A model generated the notes under the pieces. The model made no database searches. It saw nothing but the letters and a program-made list of their open reading frames with translations, and was not told the DNA's origin. Shown piece by piece: positions 8,516-16,860 of a stretch of DNA of 48,421 bases (the first letter of the stretch is position 1; each line of letters opens with the position of its first letter). A program made the translations under genes and the position numbers. Origin of the DNA: JBBIIC01 sp037446725 (GTDB taxonomy: Bacteria; Actinomycetota; Coriobacteriia; Anaerosomatales; SLCP01); the NCBI GenBank assembly GCA_037446725.1, contig JBBIIC010000019.1:1-48421 (forward strand). Direction: 5' to 3'.

Positions 8516-10276
8516 TCAGACCCGAGGCAACGTGACCGTGAAGGTGGTTCCCGAGCCGAGTTCAGAGGTGACCTCGACCGTCCCACCCGAGCGCTCGACC
8601 ACGTGCTTGACCAACGCGAGCCCCAGACCGGTCCCGCCGCTGCGGCGCGAACGCGCGCGGTCGACGCGGTAGAAGCGCTCGAAGATGCGCGGCAGATCGG
8701 CCTCGGGGATGCCGAGCCCGGTGTCCGCGACGCGGATGCGAACGGTGTCGGGTCGGGCCGTGGCGCTGACCGTGACCGTCCCACGCTCGGTATAGGCGAT
8801 TGCGTTGTCGAGCAGATTGTCCAGCGCGATCGCGAGATCGGTGGGGTCGGCCCTGACGAAGAGATCGACGCCCGTCACGGCATCGAAGTCCGTGACGAGG
8901 CCCAGTCCGCCGTCGGCTGCCGAGCGGCCGTGCGCGAGCACCGCGTTGGCTACCGTCACTCGCACGTCCGTCACGCTGTCTGGTGAGGGCATCGATTCGA
9001 GGCGCGAGAGGTCAAGGAGGTCCGCCACGAGCCGCCCTAGCCTCGCCGACTCCTGCTCGATCTGCAGCGCGAACGCAAGCGCGACGTCGGTGTCTCCGTC
9101 CTTCGCCGCGTGCGCGGCCGACTCGGCGAGCAGGTGAATGGCGGCAGTCGGCGTCTTGAGTTCGTGGCTCGCGTTGGCGACGAAGTCGCGGCGGACGCGC
9201 TCGAGCTGCGTGCGCTCGGTCGTGTCGCTCACGACGACGATGGTGCGGCGGTCGGCCTCAGTGTGGTTGAGCGGCAGGATGCTGGTTCGCAAGGTACGAC
9301 CAGACGGGTCGGGCCCCCAGTCCCGCGCACTCGGCTCGTCGGCGGCGAGGCCCTCTGTGATGAGTTCCTGAAGTGACGCCGGCAGCGCGGTCTCGGTGAG
9401 CGGTGTGTCGCGCCAGCCGCCCGAGGGCATACGGAAGAGCCGACCGGCTGCGCTGTTGGCGAAGACGATGTCGGCGTCGTGGAGCAGGAACACCGCGTCC
9501 GTAAGCCCGTCGAGCACCGAGCGCAGGTTGCGCTGCTCGGCGCCGAGCTCGTCCAGTCGGCGCTGCATCTGCTCGCGCAGCTCGGCCAGCGAACGCGACA
9601 GCACGGCGAGGTCCCCGCTCACCTCGGGGATGACCGTGCCGAGGTTGCCGGCGGCCATCGCCTGCGCCGCAGTCGATAAGCGCTCCACGGGTCCTGCGGC
9701 CGTGCTGCTCAGCCGATACGTGAGCACGACGGCCGCCAGGACCGCGAGCACCAGCAATCCAAGGGCCGCCCTGCGCGCCCGCGCGGAGAGCTCCTTGATC
9801 GCGGCCAGCGGCTGGCTCACGCGCAGCGCTCCCGTCTCACCGTTCACGAGTGCGGGGACCGCGACGTAGACCTGCTCGACACCCTCGGTCTCGCTCACGC
9901 GGCGGTCCGCGCCCACTTCGCCGTCGATCGCGACGGCGATCTCGGGCCTGTCTGCGTGGTTCCCCATGGACGCAGGATCGTTCTCAGTGTCGGCGACTAC
10001 CGTGCCGTCGGCCGCGACGAGCGTCATGCGCTGATCGGTGCCCTCAACGAGTGAGCGCAGTGTGACGGCGGGTTCCTCGTCGGCCTCGGCGAGCGCGACC
10101 GCCGCAGCCTGCGAGACGGCCTGCAGGTTCTCGGTCTGCTGTTCGACGACCGCATCGGTGAGCGGGCCGTAGAGGCTGAGCACCCAGGCGCCGGCGACGA
10201 TTCCGGCCACGAGCAACAGCCCGACGGCCAGACGCACGCGGAAGGAGGCGGCGAGTCTGCGGGTCCGGTCGGTCAC
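8516..10276 (-). CDS. phoR: Phosphate-regulon sensor histidine kinase PhoR
   Basis: Membrane sensor kinase of the phosphate-starvation two-component system. Domains in 586 residues: TM1 (about 15-35), extracytoplasmic sensor region (about 40-165), TM2 (about 171-190), HAMP linker (190-243), PAS domain (about 250-352), HisKA with phosphoacceptor His371 in FVANASHELKTPTAA, and HATPase_c with N box LDNLLDNAIAYTERG, G1 VADTGLGIPEADL, F box FERFYRVD and G2 GGTGLGLALVKHVVE. Unlike E. coli PhoR it has a sizeable extracytoplasmic domain, as in Bacillus PhoR. The GTG start overlaps the phoB stop by four bases (GTGA), implying translational coupling. Location next to pst makes phosphate the likely signal. 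Confidence 0.93.
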   Translation of the reverse strand: MTDRTRRLAASFRVRLAVGLLLVAGIVAGAWVLSLYGPLTDAVVEQQTENLQAVSQAAAVALAEADEEPAVTLRSLVEGTDQRMTLVAADGTVVADTENDPASMGNHADRPEIAVAIDGEVGADRRVSETEGVEQVYVAVPALVNGETGALRVSQPLAAIKELSARARRAALGLLVLAVLAAVVLTYRLSSTAAGPVERLSTAAQAMAAGNLGTVIPEVSGDLAVLSRSLAELREQMQRRLDELGAEQRNLRSVLDGLTDAVFLLHDADIVFANSAAGRLFRMPSGGWRDTPLTETALPASLQELITEGLAADEPSARDWGPDPSGRTLRTSILPLNHTEADRRTIVVVSDTTERTQLERVRRDFVANASHELKTPTAAIHLLAESAAHAAKDGDTDVALAFALQIEQESARLGRLVADLLDLSRLESMPSPDSVTDVRVTVANAVLAHGRSAADGGLGLVTDFDAVTGVDLFVRADPTDLAIALDNLLDNAIAYTERGTVTVSATARPDTVRIRVADTGLGIPEADLPRIFERFYRVDRARSRRSGGTGLGLALVKHVVERSGGTVEVTSELGSGTTFTVTLPRV

Positions 10277-10998
10277 GCGTCCTCGCCGGCTCTCTCGGCG
10301 CTCTCGCTCTTAAGCACCGGCTCGAAGCGGTAGCCCATGCCGTGAACGGTATGGACGTAGTAGTACTCGCTCGGGTCCTCGATCGCCTGACGGAGCCGGC
10401 GGATGTGGACATCGATCGTGCGCGAGGAGGGCAGGAACTCGTACCCCCACACGTCCTGCGCGAGCTTCTGGCGGGTCTGCAGCGAACCTTCGTTGCGGGC
10501 GAGCGCAACGAGCAGCTGAAACTCCTTCAGCCGCAGACGGGCAGGCTGTCCGGCGACGGTCGCGCGCAGCTCGTTCGGCTCGATGACGAGGTCGCCCGTG
10601 TGAATCGGCTCGCTGTCCGAGAGTACTTCGCGTTCGCGAACTCGGCGCAGGTTCGCTCGCACGCGTGCGAGCAGCTCCTCCATGGAGAAGGGCTTAGTGA
10701 TGTAGTCGTCGGCGCCGGCGTCGAGGCCACGCACCTTGTCGCGCTCCTGGTCGAGCGCGGTGACCATGATGATGGCGGTCTCCCTGTCGAGGCGGCGGAA
10801 TCTCTCGGCGAAGGCATAGCCGTCCATCCCCGGTAGCATGATGTCGAGCAGGACCAGGTCGGGGAACTCCTCGCGGGCGACGTCGAGAGCCTCCGCCCCG
10901 TCCTGGCAGAGCGTCGCCTCGAAGCCCGCCCTGCGCAGGGCGTACTGGACGGTCTGTCCGATGATCGGGTCGTCCTCGACGACAAGTATCCGTGCCAT
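10273..10998 (-). CDS. phoB: Phosphate-regulon response regulator PhoB/PhoP (OmpR family)
   Basis: DNA-binding response regulator, 241 residues. The receiver domain shows the acidic pair ED at 8-10 (VVEDD), phospho-acceptor Asp52 in VLLDIMLPGMDG, the switch Thr in MVTALD, and Lys in ITKPFSMEELLARV. The C-terminal OmpR-type winged helix carries LKEFQLLVALARN, RTIDVHIRRLRQ and VHTVHGMGYRF. It precedes and overlaps phoR, and it is divergent from pstS with the 11-bp Pho-box repeats between them, so it probably activates both its own operon and pst. The ATG at 10998 has the purine-rich GGGAAGGA upstream. Confidence 0.95.
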   Translation of the reverse strand: MARILVVEDDPIIGQTVQYALRRAGFEATLCQDGAEALDVAREEFPDLVLLDIMLPGMDGYAFAERFRRLDRETAIIMVTALDQERDKVRGLDAGADDYITKPFSMEELLARVRANLRRVREREVLSDSEPIHTGDLVIEPNELRATVAGQPARLRLKEFQLLVALARNEGSLQTRQKLAQDVWGYEFLPSSRTIDVHIRRLRQAIEDPSEYYYVHTVHGMGYRFEPVLKSESAERAGEDA

Positions 10999-11039
10999 CT
11001 GCTATCCTTCCCACGGTCCGTCGCGTACATCATGGCACG

Positions 11040-11100
11040 GTTCACAAGTGGTTCGAACCCGTTTTACATCTCTTTTACAGATGGTTCTCAAGAGTTAACA
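11040..11100. promoter_or_regulatory. Pho-box array: six direct repeats of about 11 bp between phoB and pstS
   Basis: Heptamers recur every 10-11 bases, all in the same orientation on the plus strand: GTTCACA (11040), GTTCGAA (11051), TTTTACA (11062), TTTTACA (11073), GTTCTCA (11084) and GTTAACA (11094). This matches the known PhoP/PhoB operator pattern of tandem 11-bp direct repeats (GTTCACC-type in Streptomyces, TTAACA-type in Bacillus). It lies upstream of a TAGCAT -10-like element at 11132 for pstS and could also serve the phoB promoter in the other direction. Confidence 0.8.
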
Positions 11101-11131
11101 GCGGTGCAACCAACAGCGCCCGCCCGGCTCC

Positions 11132-11137
11132 TAGCAT
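11132..11137 (+). promoter_or_regulatory. Probable -10 element for pstS
   Basis: TAGCAT fits the TAnnnT actinobacterial -10 pattern and lies 31 bases after the last Pho-box repeat. No good -35 box is visible, as expected for an activator-dependent promoter. The transcript would carry a leader of roughly 55-60 bases before the pstS GTG. Confidence 0.45.
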
Positions 11138-11199
11138 GACCCTAGCCGGTCCACCGGGGTCGGCGATTCCTGCAGTCACTACGTAAGGAGAGGGATTCA

Positions 11200-12087
11200 G
11201 TGAAGGCAAAGAAGATTCTTGCGCTCGCCCTGGTGGCAGTCCTCGCCCTGGGCACGCTCGGTCTCGCCGGATGCGGTGGCGAGGAGGAGCCTGCTGAGGC
11301 CCCGAACGGGGAAGAGCCGGCCGACGAGTTGAGCGGCTCGATCAGCGTCGAGGGCTCCGACACGATGGTCAATCTCGGGCAAGCCTGGGCCGAGGCGTTC
11401 ATGGAGGTCAACGAGGGCGTAATGATCTCGATCAAGGGCGGCGGCACGGGCACTGGCATCGCCGCACTCATCAACGGTACCGTTGACTTCGCCAACGCGT
11501 CGCGAGCGATGAAGGACGAGGAGATCGAAGCGGCAAAGGCAAATGGCATCGAGCCGGTTCAGCATGAGGTCGCGCTCGACAGTATTGCCGTCGTTGTGAA
11601 CTCGGCCAACCCGGTCGAGGAGCTCAGCATGGAGGACCTTGGCAAGATCTACCGCGGTGAGATCACCAACTGGAGCGAGGTGGGCGGCCCGGACGAGACC
11701 ATCGTCCTGCTTTCCCGTGACACCTCGTCCGGCACGTACGAGTACTTCAAGGAGGAGGTCGTCGCGGCCGAGGACGAGAACGCCGAGTTCGCGGCCTCCG
11801 CTCAGCTGCTCGGCTCGACCCAGGCCATTGTAGAGGAGGTCGCCGGCAACGAATGGGCCATCGGCTACGTCGGCCTGGGCTATCTCACGGACGACCTCAA
11901 GGTCGTCGCCATCGACGGTGTGACCGCGAGTGTCGAGACGGCCAAGGATGGTACCTACCCGCTTGCCCGCTACCTGTATATGTACAGCCACGACGATACC
12001 GAGGCCATGACTGCCTATCTCGAGTGGATTCTCGGGCCCGAGGGTCAGGCCATCGTGGTTGACCAGGGCTTCGTTCCGGTCGACTAA
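11200..12087 (+). CDS. pstS: Phosphate ABC transporter substrate-binding lipoprotein PstS
   Basis: High-affinity phosphate-binding protein tethered to the outer face of the membrane. Signal peptide with lysines MKAKK, a hydrophobic core and lipobox LAGC with lipid-modified Cys25, followed by an acidic linker (GGEEEPAEAPNGEEPADEL). The mature part begins GSISVEGSDTMVNLGQAWAEAF and contains GGGTGTGIAALINGTVDFANASRAM, DSIAVVVN, IYRGEITNWSEVGG and SRDTSSGTYEYF, the standard PstS phosphate-binding segments. GTG start with AAGGAGAGGG upstream. First gene of pstSCAB and directly downstream of the Pho-box array, so it should be induced on phosphate limitation. Confidence 0.96.
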   Translation: MKAKKILALALVAVLALGTLGLAGCGGEEEPAEAPNGEEPADELSGSISVEGSDTMVNLGQAWAEAFMEVNEGVMISIKGGGTGTGIAALINGTVDFANASRAMKDEEIEAAKANGIEPVQHEVALDSIAVVVNSANPVEELSMEDLGKIYRGEITNWSEVGGPDETIVLLSRDTSSGTYEYFKEEVVAAEDENAEFAASAQLLGSTQAIVEEVAGNEWAIGYVGLGYLTDDLKVVAIDGVTASVETAKDGTYPLARYLYMYSHDDTEAMTAYLEWILGPEGQAIVVDQGFVPVD

Positions 12088-12090
12088 CGG

Positions 12091-13023
12091 ATGACCGACA
12101 CGCCTCGACACACACCTGCGAGGCAACGGACCGGCCGCCCGGCAATCAGCCGGGCGGCCGAGCCTGTTGTCAAGCTGCTCATTCGCTTGGCAGGCTGGTC
12201 GGCCATCGCCATCCTGGCGGCTATCGCTGTCTACCTGTTCCTCGGTGGATCGCGCGCGATTGATGAGGTCGGGCTCTTCCGCATGATCACGGGCGAGTTC
12301 TGGTACCCGACGTCCAAAGAGCCGCAGTTCGGCTTCCTTCCCTCCGAGGTCGGATCGCTGTGGGTCACGCTGGTCGGGCTCTCGTTGAGCGTTCCGCTCG
12401 GCGTCGCGACCGCGGTCTACATCTCTGAGTTCGCGGGCAAGCGTTTCAAGGAGGTCGCGAAGTCGGTGGTCGAGTTCATGGCCGCTATCCCGTCGGTCGT
12501 GCTCGGCCTTATCGGCATCGCGCTGCTCGTCCAGAACGTCCGGGTCTGGTTCGGACTCGACACGGGGCTTACCGCGTTCACCGCCGGCATCATGGTCGGC
12601 GTCCTCGCGCTACCCACGATTGTGTCGATCTCCGAGGATGCGATGCACGCGGTCCCGCACGAACTGCGGCTCGGCTCCGCCGCGCTCGGCAACACCCGCT
12701 GGCAGACGACGTACAAGGTCGTCATCCCCGCTGCGTCCTCCGGCATCTTCGCCGCGGTCATCCTCGGCATGGGGCGGGCCATCGGCGAGACCATGGTCGT
12801 GCTGATGCTCTCGGGTAACGCCGGTGTGATACCGCTTTCGCCTTTCGAGCCGGCCCGCACGCTTCCCGGCACCATCGCGAACGAGCTCGGTGAGGTCGTC
12901 CGGGGCGGCCTGCACTACTCGGCCCTGTTCGTGATGGGGCTCGTGTTGTTCGTGGTGACGTTCCTCATCAACCTCGCGGCCGACGTGGTGCTGGAGCGCC
13001 AGCGTAGGAGGTGGCGTCGATGA
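12091..13023 (+). CDS. pstC: Phosphate ABC transporter permease PstC
   Basis: Membrane permease subunit, 310 residues, with about six transmembrane helices. The binding-protein-dependent transport signature appears as EDAMHAVPHELRLGSAALGNTRWQTTYKVVIPAASSGIFAAVILGMGRAIGET, the EAA loop that contacts PstB. The N-terminal RAIDEVGLFRMITGEFWYPT region is typical of PstC. ATG at 12091 follows the pstS stop by 3 bases, and the TGA stop overlaps the pstA ATG (ATGA). Confidence 0.95.
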   Translation: MTDTPRHTPARQRTGRPAISRAAEPVVKLLIRLAGWSAIAILAAIAVYLFLGGSRAIDEVGLFRMITGEFWYPTSKEPQFGFLPSEVGSLWVTLVGLSLSVPLGVATAVYISEFAGKRFKEVAKSVVEFMAAIPSVVLGLIGIALLVQNVRVWFGLDTGLTAFTAGIMVGVLALPTIVSISEDAMHAVPHELRLGSAALGNTRWQTTYKVVIPAASSGIFAAVILGMGRAIGETMVVLMLSGNAGVIPLSPFEPARTLPGTIANELGEVVRGGLHYSALFVMGLVLFVVTFLINLAADVVLERQRRRWRR

Positions 13024-13874
13024 GCCGGGTCGTGCGCGCCCGGGCCGCAGAGAAGATCGCCCAGTTGGCGCTCGGGCTGTGTGCCGTTGTCGCGCTCGGC
13101 TCCGCGCTGGCGTTGATCGGCTACATCTTCTATCGGGGCGCCGGGTACGTGAACTGGGAGTTCCTCACCCAGCCGCCGCGCAAGGCGATGACCGAGGGCG
13201 GCATCTACCCGGTCATCGTGGGCAGCGTGTACCTGGTGGTCTACACGGCGCTGTTCGCAGTGCCGCTCGGCGTGATGGCCGGCATCTTCCTGGCTGAGTA
13301 CGCGCCGCGCACGCGCTTCACGCGCATGATCAGGCTCTCGATCGCGAACATGGCGGGTGTCCCCTCCATCGTCTACGGCCTGTTCGGCTTCGCGCTCTTC
13401 GTCATCCAGATCGGGCTGGGACGTTCTATCCTAGCCGGTTCGCTCACGCTTGCGTGCCTCACCCTGCCGGTCATCATCACCGCCACCGAGGAGGCGCTCC
13501 GGCAGATACCGAAGGACCTGAGGCACGCTTCGCTTGCCCTCGGTGCGACGCGGCTGAGGACCATCAGCAGGATCGTCTTGCCGGCGGCGGCACCGGGCAT
13601 TATCACCGGCTCGATCCTCGGCCTGTCCCGTGCGGCGGGCGAGACCGCACCGATCCTCTTCACCGCCGTGGCCTTCTTCGCCCCCGTCGCCACGTCTGTG
13701 TCCGATGAGACGATGGCGCTTCCGTATCACATCTTCATCATGGCGACGCAGTCGACGAAAGACGCACCGAACATGGTGTGGGGAAGCGCGCTCGTCCTCG
13801 TGGCGACCGTGAGCCTCCTCAACGTCTTCGTCGCTTTCTGGAGGTCCCGTCAACGAAGGAAGGTACGCTGGTGA
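13020..13874 (+). CDS. pstA: Phosphate ABC transporter permease PstA
   Basis: Second permease subunit, 284 residues and about six helices. Typical PstA sequence: PPRKAMTEGGIYPVIVGSVYLV, PLGVMAGIFLAEYAP, NMAGVPSIVYGLFGFALFV, and the EAA loop EEALRQIPKDLRHASLALGATRLRTISRIVLPAAAPGIITGSILGLSRAAGETAPI. ATG at 13020 is chosen because AGGAGG at 13006-13011 is correctly spaced and the ATG overlaps the pstC stop; GTG at 13011 overlaps that ribosome-binding site. The 3' end overlaps pstB by four bases. Confidence 0.95.
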   Translation: MSRVVRARAAEKIAQLALGLCAVVALGSALALIGYIFYRGAGYVNWEFLTQPPRKAMTEGGIYPVIVGSVYLVVYTALFAVPLGVMAGIFLAEYAPRTRFTRMIRLSIANMAGVPSIVYGLFGFALFVIQIGLGRSILAGSLTLACLTLPVIITATEEALRQIPKDLRHASLALGATRLRTISRIVLPAAAPGIITGSILGLSRAAGETAPILFTAVAFFAPVATSVSDETMALPYHIFIMATQSTKDAPNMVWGSALVLVATVSLLNVFVAFWRSRQRRKVRW

Positions 13875-14656
13875 ACAACGGCTCGCGCGGAACGTTCGAA
13901 CTCGTTGACGTGTCGGTCACCTATGGCAGCGAGACGGCCGTTGCCGGCGTCAGCATGCACATACCCGGACGCGCTGTGACGGCCTTGATCGGACCCTCCG
14001 GATGCGGCAAGTCAACGCTGCTCCGGTGCCTCAACCGAATGAACGACGAGATCGGCGACGTCACAACAGGCGGCAGGATCCTTCTCGACGGCGTGGACGT
14101 GCTCGACTCGAAGAAGGTCGATCCCGTCGAGCTGCGCCGCCGCGTCGGCCAGGTATTCCAGAAGCCGAACCCGTTCCCGATGTCGATTTTCGACAACGTC
14201 GCGTACGGGCCTCGGACGCATGGTGTCAGCCGGTCCGAGCTCGACGGGATCGTCGAGGACGCGCTCAAGCGCTCGGCGATCTGGAACGAGGTCAAAGACC
14301 TTCTGAAGAAGCACGCGTTCGAGCTGTCAGGCGGACAGCAGCAGCGGTTGTGCATCGCGAGGGCGCTCGCTACCCGGCCTGAGGTCATTCTCATGGACGA
14401 ACCGGCCTCCTCGCTCGACCCGATATCGACCCAGCAGATCGAGGACACGATCGCCGAGCTCAAGTCGAGCGTCACCATCGTCATCGTGACGCACAACATG
14501 CAGCAGGCCGCGCGCATCTCGGACCAGACCGCGTTCATGCTTCGCGAGAGCATGGAGCGGCCGGCGCAGCTGATAGAGATCGGCGAGACGCGGGCGATGT
14601 TCACCAAGCCCTCCGACAGGCGCACCGAGGCGTACATCACGGGCCGGTTCGGTTAG
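13871..14656 (+). CDS. pstB: Phosphate ABC transporter ATP-binding protein PstB
   Basis: ATPase that powers phosphate import, 261 residues. Walker A GPSGCGKST (41-49), Q loop VFQKPNPFPMSIFDNVAYGPR, signature LSGGQQQRLCIARALA, Walker B VILMDEPASSLD and switch His in VTHNMQQA. The RHG-like region and the C-terminal ITGRFG end are diagnostic of PstB. GTG at 13871 overlaps the pstA stop (GTGA) and gives the family's usual length; the open frame continues upstream but that part is pstA shadow. No phoU gene follows, which is unusual for a pst operon of this type. Confidence 0.95.
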   Translation: MNNGSRGTFELVDVSVTYGSETAVAGVSMHIPGRAVTALIGPSGCGKSTLLRCLNRMNDEIGDVTTGGRILLDGVDVLDSKKVDPVELRRRVGQVFQKPNPFPMSIFDNVAYGPRTHGVSRSELDGIVEDALKRSAIWNEVKDLLKKHAFELSGGQQQRLCIARALATRPEVILMDEPASSLDPISTQQIEDTIAELKSSVTIVIVTHNMQQAARISDQTAFMLRESMERPAQLIEIGETRAMFTKPSDRRTEAYITGRFG

Positions 14657-14705
14657 GCCGCGACGAGCCGCAGGACGCCGAGCCGAGCAGCACCGAGCAC
14701 AAGAA

Positions 14706-14739
14706 GACAGGACGCGCTGAGGGGGGAGCGCGTCCTGTC
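14706..14739 (+). terminator. Stem-loop terminator after pstB
   Basis: A perfect 13-bp inverted repeat, GACAGGACGCGCT paired with AGCGCGTCCTGTC, with an 8-base G-rich loop, starts 49 bases after the pstB stop. There is no T-run, as is frequent in high-GC Gram-positives. Nothing else recognisable lies between it and the methyltransferase gene at 14934 except a TAGGGT -10-like hexamer near 14900. Confidence 0.75.
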
Positions 14740-14933
14740 ATGTGCGGAGCGGCGTTGCCCGCCCCCTGTGGGGGGAGGAGAGGAGCGGGTCGCTTGCTCT
14801 GCACCTCGAGTAGCAACGTGCGTGCCACCCCTCGGGCGGAGAACACGCTCTTTGGCGTCGCGGCGAAACCATGCACTTCACGGGAGTCGTTCGCGGAAGT
14901 AGGGTATGTAGGGGACCGGCGAGAAGGGACACG

Positions 14934-15521
14934 ATGGCTCACCTGAAGTTCGATATCGCGAAGCTCGAGAAGCTCAACGATGCCGGGCGCCTCGAGACAC
15001 TGCAGCCCGACGCGATGTGGCAGACGCTCGGACTCGACGACCCGCACGTCCTCGTCGAGATCGGAGCCGGTACCGGCATGTTCGCGGCCGAGTTCAGCCG
15101 GCGCGCTCCGGGGGCGACCGTGTACGCTGCCGACACCGAGCCCGAGATGGTCGCCTGGATGCGGACCAACCGCATCGAGGTCGCCAGGGGGCGCGTCGTT
15201 CCCCTGCTCTCAGAGGAGGGATCGGTCCCGCTCGATTCCGGGATCGCCGACGGCGTGGTGATGATCAACCTGCACCACGAGCTTGCGAAGGCCGATGCGA
15301 TCTACGCCGAGGCGTTGCGGCTGCTCCGTCCCGGGGGCCGGATCCTTGTGGTGGACTGGGCTCCCGAAGACACGCCGAAGGGTCCGCCCGTCGCTGTCCG
15401 GGCCACGTCCGGGGACCTCGAGGGCTTCCTGCGCCGAGCGGGCTTCGCGGAGGTGCGTTCGCACGACGTCTTGCCCTGGCACTCGTGTGTGACCGGGACG
15501 CGTCCGGAGGCCGGACGGTGA
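14934..15521 (+). CDS. Class I SAM-dependent methyltransferase (UbiE/type 11-like)
   Basis: Cytoplasmic methyltransferase of unknown substrate, 195 residues. N-terminal FDIAKLEKLNDAGRLETLQPDAMWQTLGL resembles a subfamily of small UbiE-like enzymes. SAM-binding motif I is VLVEIGAGTGMFAAEF (about 39-54), with the acidic residue of motif II in VYAADTEPEMV. MINLHHELAKADAIYAEALRLLRPGGRILVVDW is the typical post-motif segment. ATG at 14934 has GAGAAGGGA upstream. It is the first gene of a five-gene run; its TGA overlaps the next GTG (GTGA). The substrate cannot be read from sequence, but the operon suggests an amino acid, small peptide or thiol. Confidence 0.87.
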   Translation: MAHLKFDIAKLEKLNDAGRLETLQPDAMWQTLGLDDPHVLVEIGAGTGMFAAEFSRRAPGATVYAADTEPEMVAWMRTNRIEVARGRVVPLLSEEGSVPLDSGIADGVVMINLHHELAKADAIYAEALRLLRPGGRILVVDWAPEDTPKGPPVAVRATSGDLEGFLRRAGFAEVRSHDVLPWHSCVTGTRPEAGR

Positions 15522-16012
15522 GCGTATCGGTCCGGGACGCGACGCAAGACGACGCCGGGGTGATCGCGGGCATCTACAACCCCTACATCACCGGGACCGC
15601 CGCGACCTTCCACACGCACCCGGTCGACGCTGCCGAGCGTTTGGAGTGGCTGGCGGACCACGACGAACGCCATCCGGTCCTCGTCGCCGAGGCGGGCGGA
15701 CGGGTGGTGGGGTGGGGTGCCCTGACGCGATGGGCGACGCGCCCCGCGTGGCACCGGACGGTGGAGGTCTCGATCTACGTCGCGCCGGGCCACCGACGCG
15801 AGGGAATCGGTATGGCGCTCATGCAGGCACTGCTCGAGCGCGCGAGCCTGGCCGGCCACCACGTCGTCATCGGGCAGGTCGTCGCCGACAACGGGCCGAG
15901 TATCGCCATGGCGGAGCGCGCAGGTTTCGAGCGTGCCGGCGTGTTGCGCGAGGTGGGCGACAAATTCGGCCGCTACCACGACCTCGTGCTGCTGCAGAAG
16001 ATACTGCCGTGA
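15518..16012 (+). CDS. GNAT N-acetyltransferase, phosphinothricin acetyltransferase-like
   Basis: Acetyl-CoA-dependent N-acyltransferase, 164 residues, of the Pat/YwnH/MnaT-like group that acetylates amino acids or amino-acid analogues. Visible features: VRDATQDDAGVIAGIYNPYITGTAATFHT (typical start of this group), VEVSIYVAPGHRREGIGMALMQALLE with the acetyl-CoA loop RREGIG (93-98), and ENGxS-like DNGPSIAMAERAGFERAGVLREVGDKFGRYHDLVLLQK. GTG at 15518 overlaps the methyltransferase stop and has GGAGG 7 bases upstream. It also overlaps the next gene by four bases. Substrate unknown; methionine sulfoximine/sulfone or an intermediate of the operon's pathway are possibilities. Confidence 0.9.
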   Translation: MSVSVRDATQDDAGVIAGIYNPYITGTAATFHTHPVDAAERLEWLADHDERHPVLVAEAGGRVVGWGALTRWATRPAWHRTVEVSIYVAPGHRREGIGMALMQALLERASLAGHHVVIGQVVADNGPSIAMAERAGFERAGVLREVGDKFGRYHDLVLLQKILP

Positions 16013-16860
16013 ACCGGGCTCCCGACACATCGGCCTTCCAGGTCCTCGGCACCCCTGGACCGGTCATCGCGTGCGCACTACACGCAGGCCACGACGTCCG
16101 CCCGTCTCTGGTGCCGTACGCCGGGATATCCGGGACCGACCGTCTGCGCGAGGAGGATCCGTACACCGATGTGATCGCTGACACGGGGGCTCTTCTCGTC
16201 CGTGTCACCCGCTCGCGGTTCGAGGTCGACCTCAACCGGCCGCGAGAGCGTGCCGTGTATGCTGGTCCCGACGATGCGTGGGGGCTTCAGGTATGGCGGA
16301 GCGAGTTGCCGCAAGCCGAGATAGACCGGTCTTTGCGCATCTACGACGGGTTCTACGAAGCCCTGGAACGGCTGCTCGATGAGGCCGTCCGGGCCTTCGG
16401 GAGCGCAGTCGTCCTCGACGTGCACAGCTACAACCATCGGCGGAGTGGTCCCGACGCGCCGTACGACGCTGTCGAGGACAACCCCGAGGTCAACCTCGGC
16501 ACGGGATCTCTCGACCGGACTCGTTGGGGCAGGCTCGCGGACGCGGTCATTGTCGAGCTTGCGGACTCCGGTTTGGATGTGCGGGAGAACGTGCGCTTCA
16601 AGGGAGGCCATCTCGCGCGGTGGGCGCACGAACGCTTCGCCGGGGACGTGTGCGTCCTGGCGCTGGAGTTCAAGAAGACCTTCATGGATGAATGGACGGG
16701 GCGGGCCGATCATGAGCACGTCGAGCGATTGCGCTCCGTCCTTGCCCGATGCCTGACAGTCGCGCGGTCACAGGTAGAAGAAGAGCGGGTCACGATTGCC
16801 GCTCACGTCACGAGCGCGTCGGTGGTCGCCACCGACGCGCCAGAGGAGTGCAGCTCATGA
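16009..16860 (+). CDS. N-formylglutamate amidohydrolase-family zinc hydrolase
   Basis: Member of the N-formylglutamate deformylase (HutG-like) family, M14-peptidase-related zinc enzymes that remove a formyl or acyl group from glutamate-type substrates. 283 residues. Conserved points: ALHAGHDVRP (His25, His28), the EEDPYTD segment, FEVDLNRPRERAVY, and VLDVHSYNHRR (136-144) with the third probable zinc His. No hut genes are nearby. Instead it is overlapped by an acetyltransferase gene upstream and by a glutathione-synthetase-like gene downstream (ATGA), an arrangement that recalls amidohydrolase/ATP-grasp pairs seen in other genomes. It may therefore process an N-acylated amino acid or peptide rather than serve histidine breakdown (inference). 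Confidence 0.88.
   Translation: MNRAPDTSAFQVLGTPGPVIACALHAGHDVRPSLVPYAGISGTDRLREEDPYTDVIADTGALLVRVTRSRFEVDLNRPRERAVYAGPDDAWGLQVWRSELPQAEIDRSLRIYDGFYEALERLLDEAVRAFGSAVVLDVHSYNHRRSGPDAPYDAVEDNPEVNLGTGSLDRTRWGRLADAVIVELADSGLDVRENVRFKGGHLARWAHERFAGDVCVLALEFKKTFMDEWTGRADHEHVERLRSVLARCLTVARSQVEEERVTIAAHVTSASVVATDAPEECSS

Noticed and set aside
11048..11060. GTGGTTCGAACCC looks like a tRNA T-loop
   Set aside because: No acceptor or anticodon stem around it; the element fits the 11-bp Pho-box periodicity instead.
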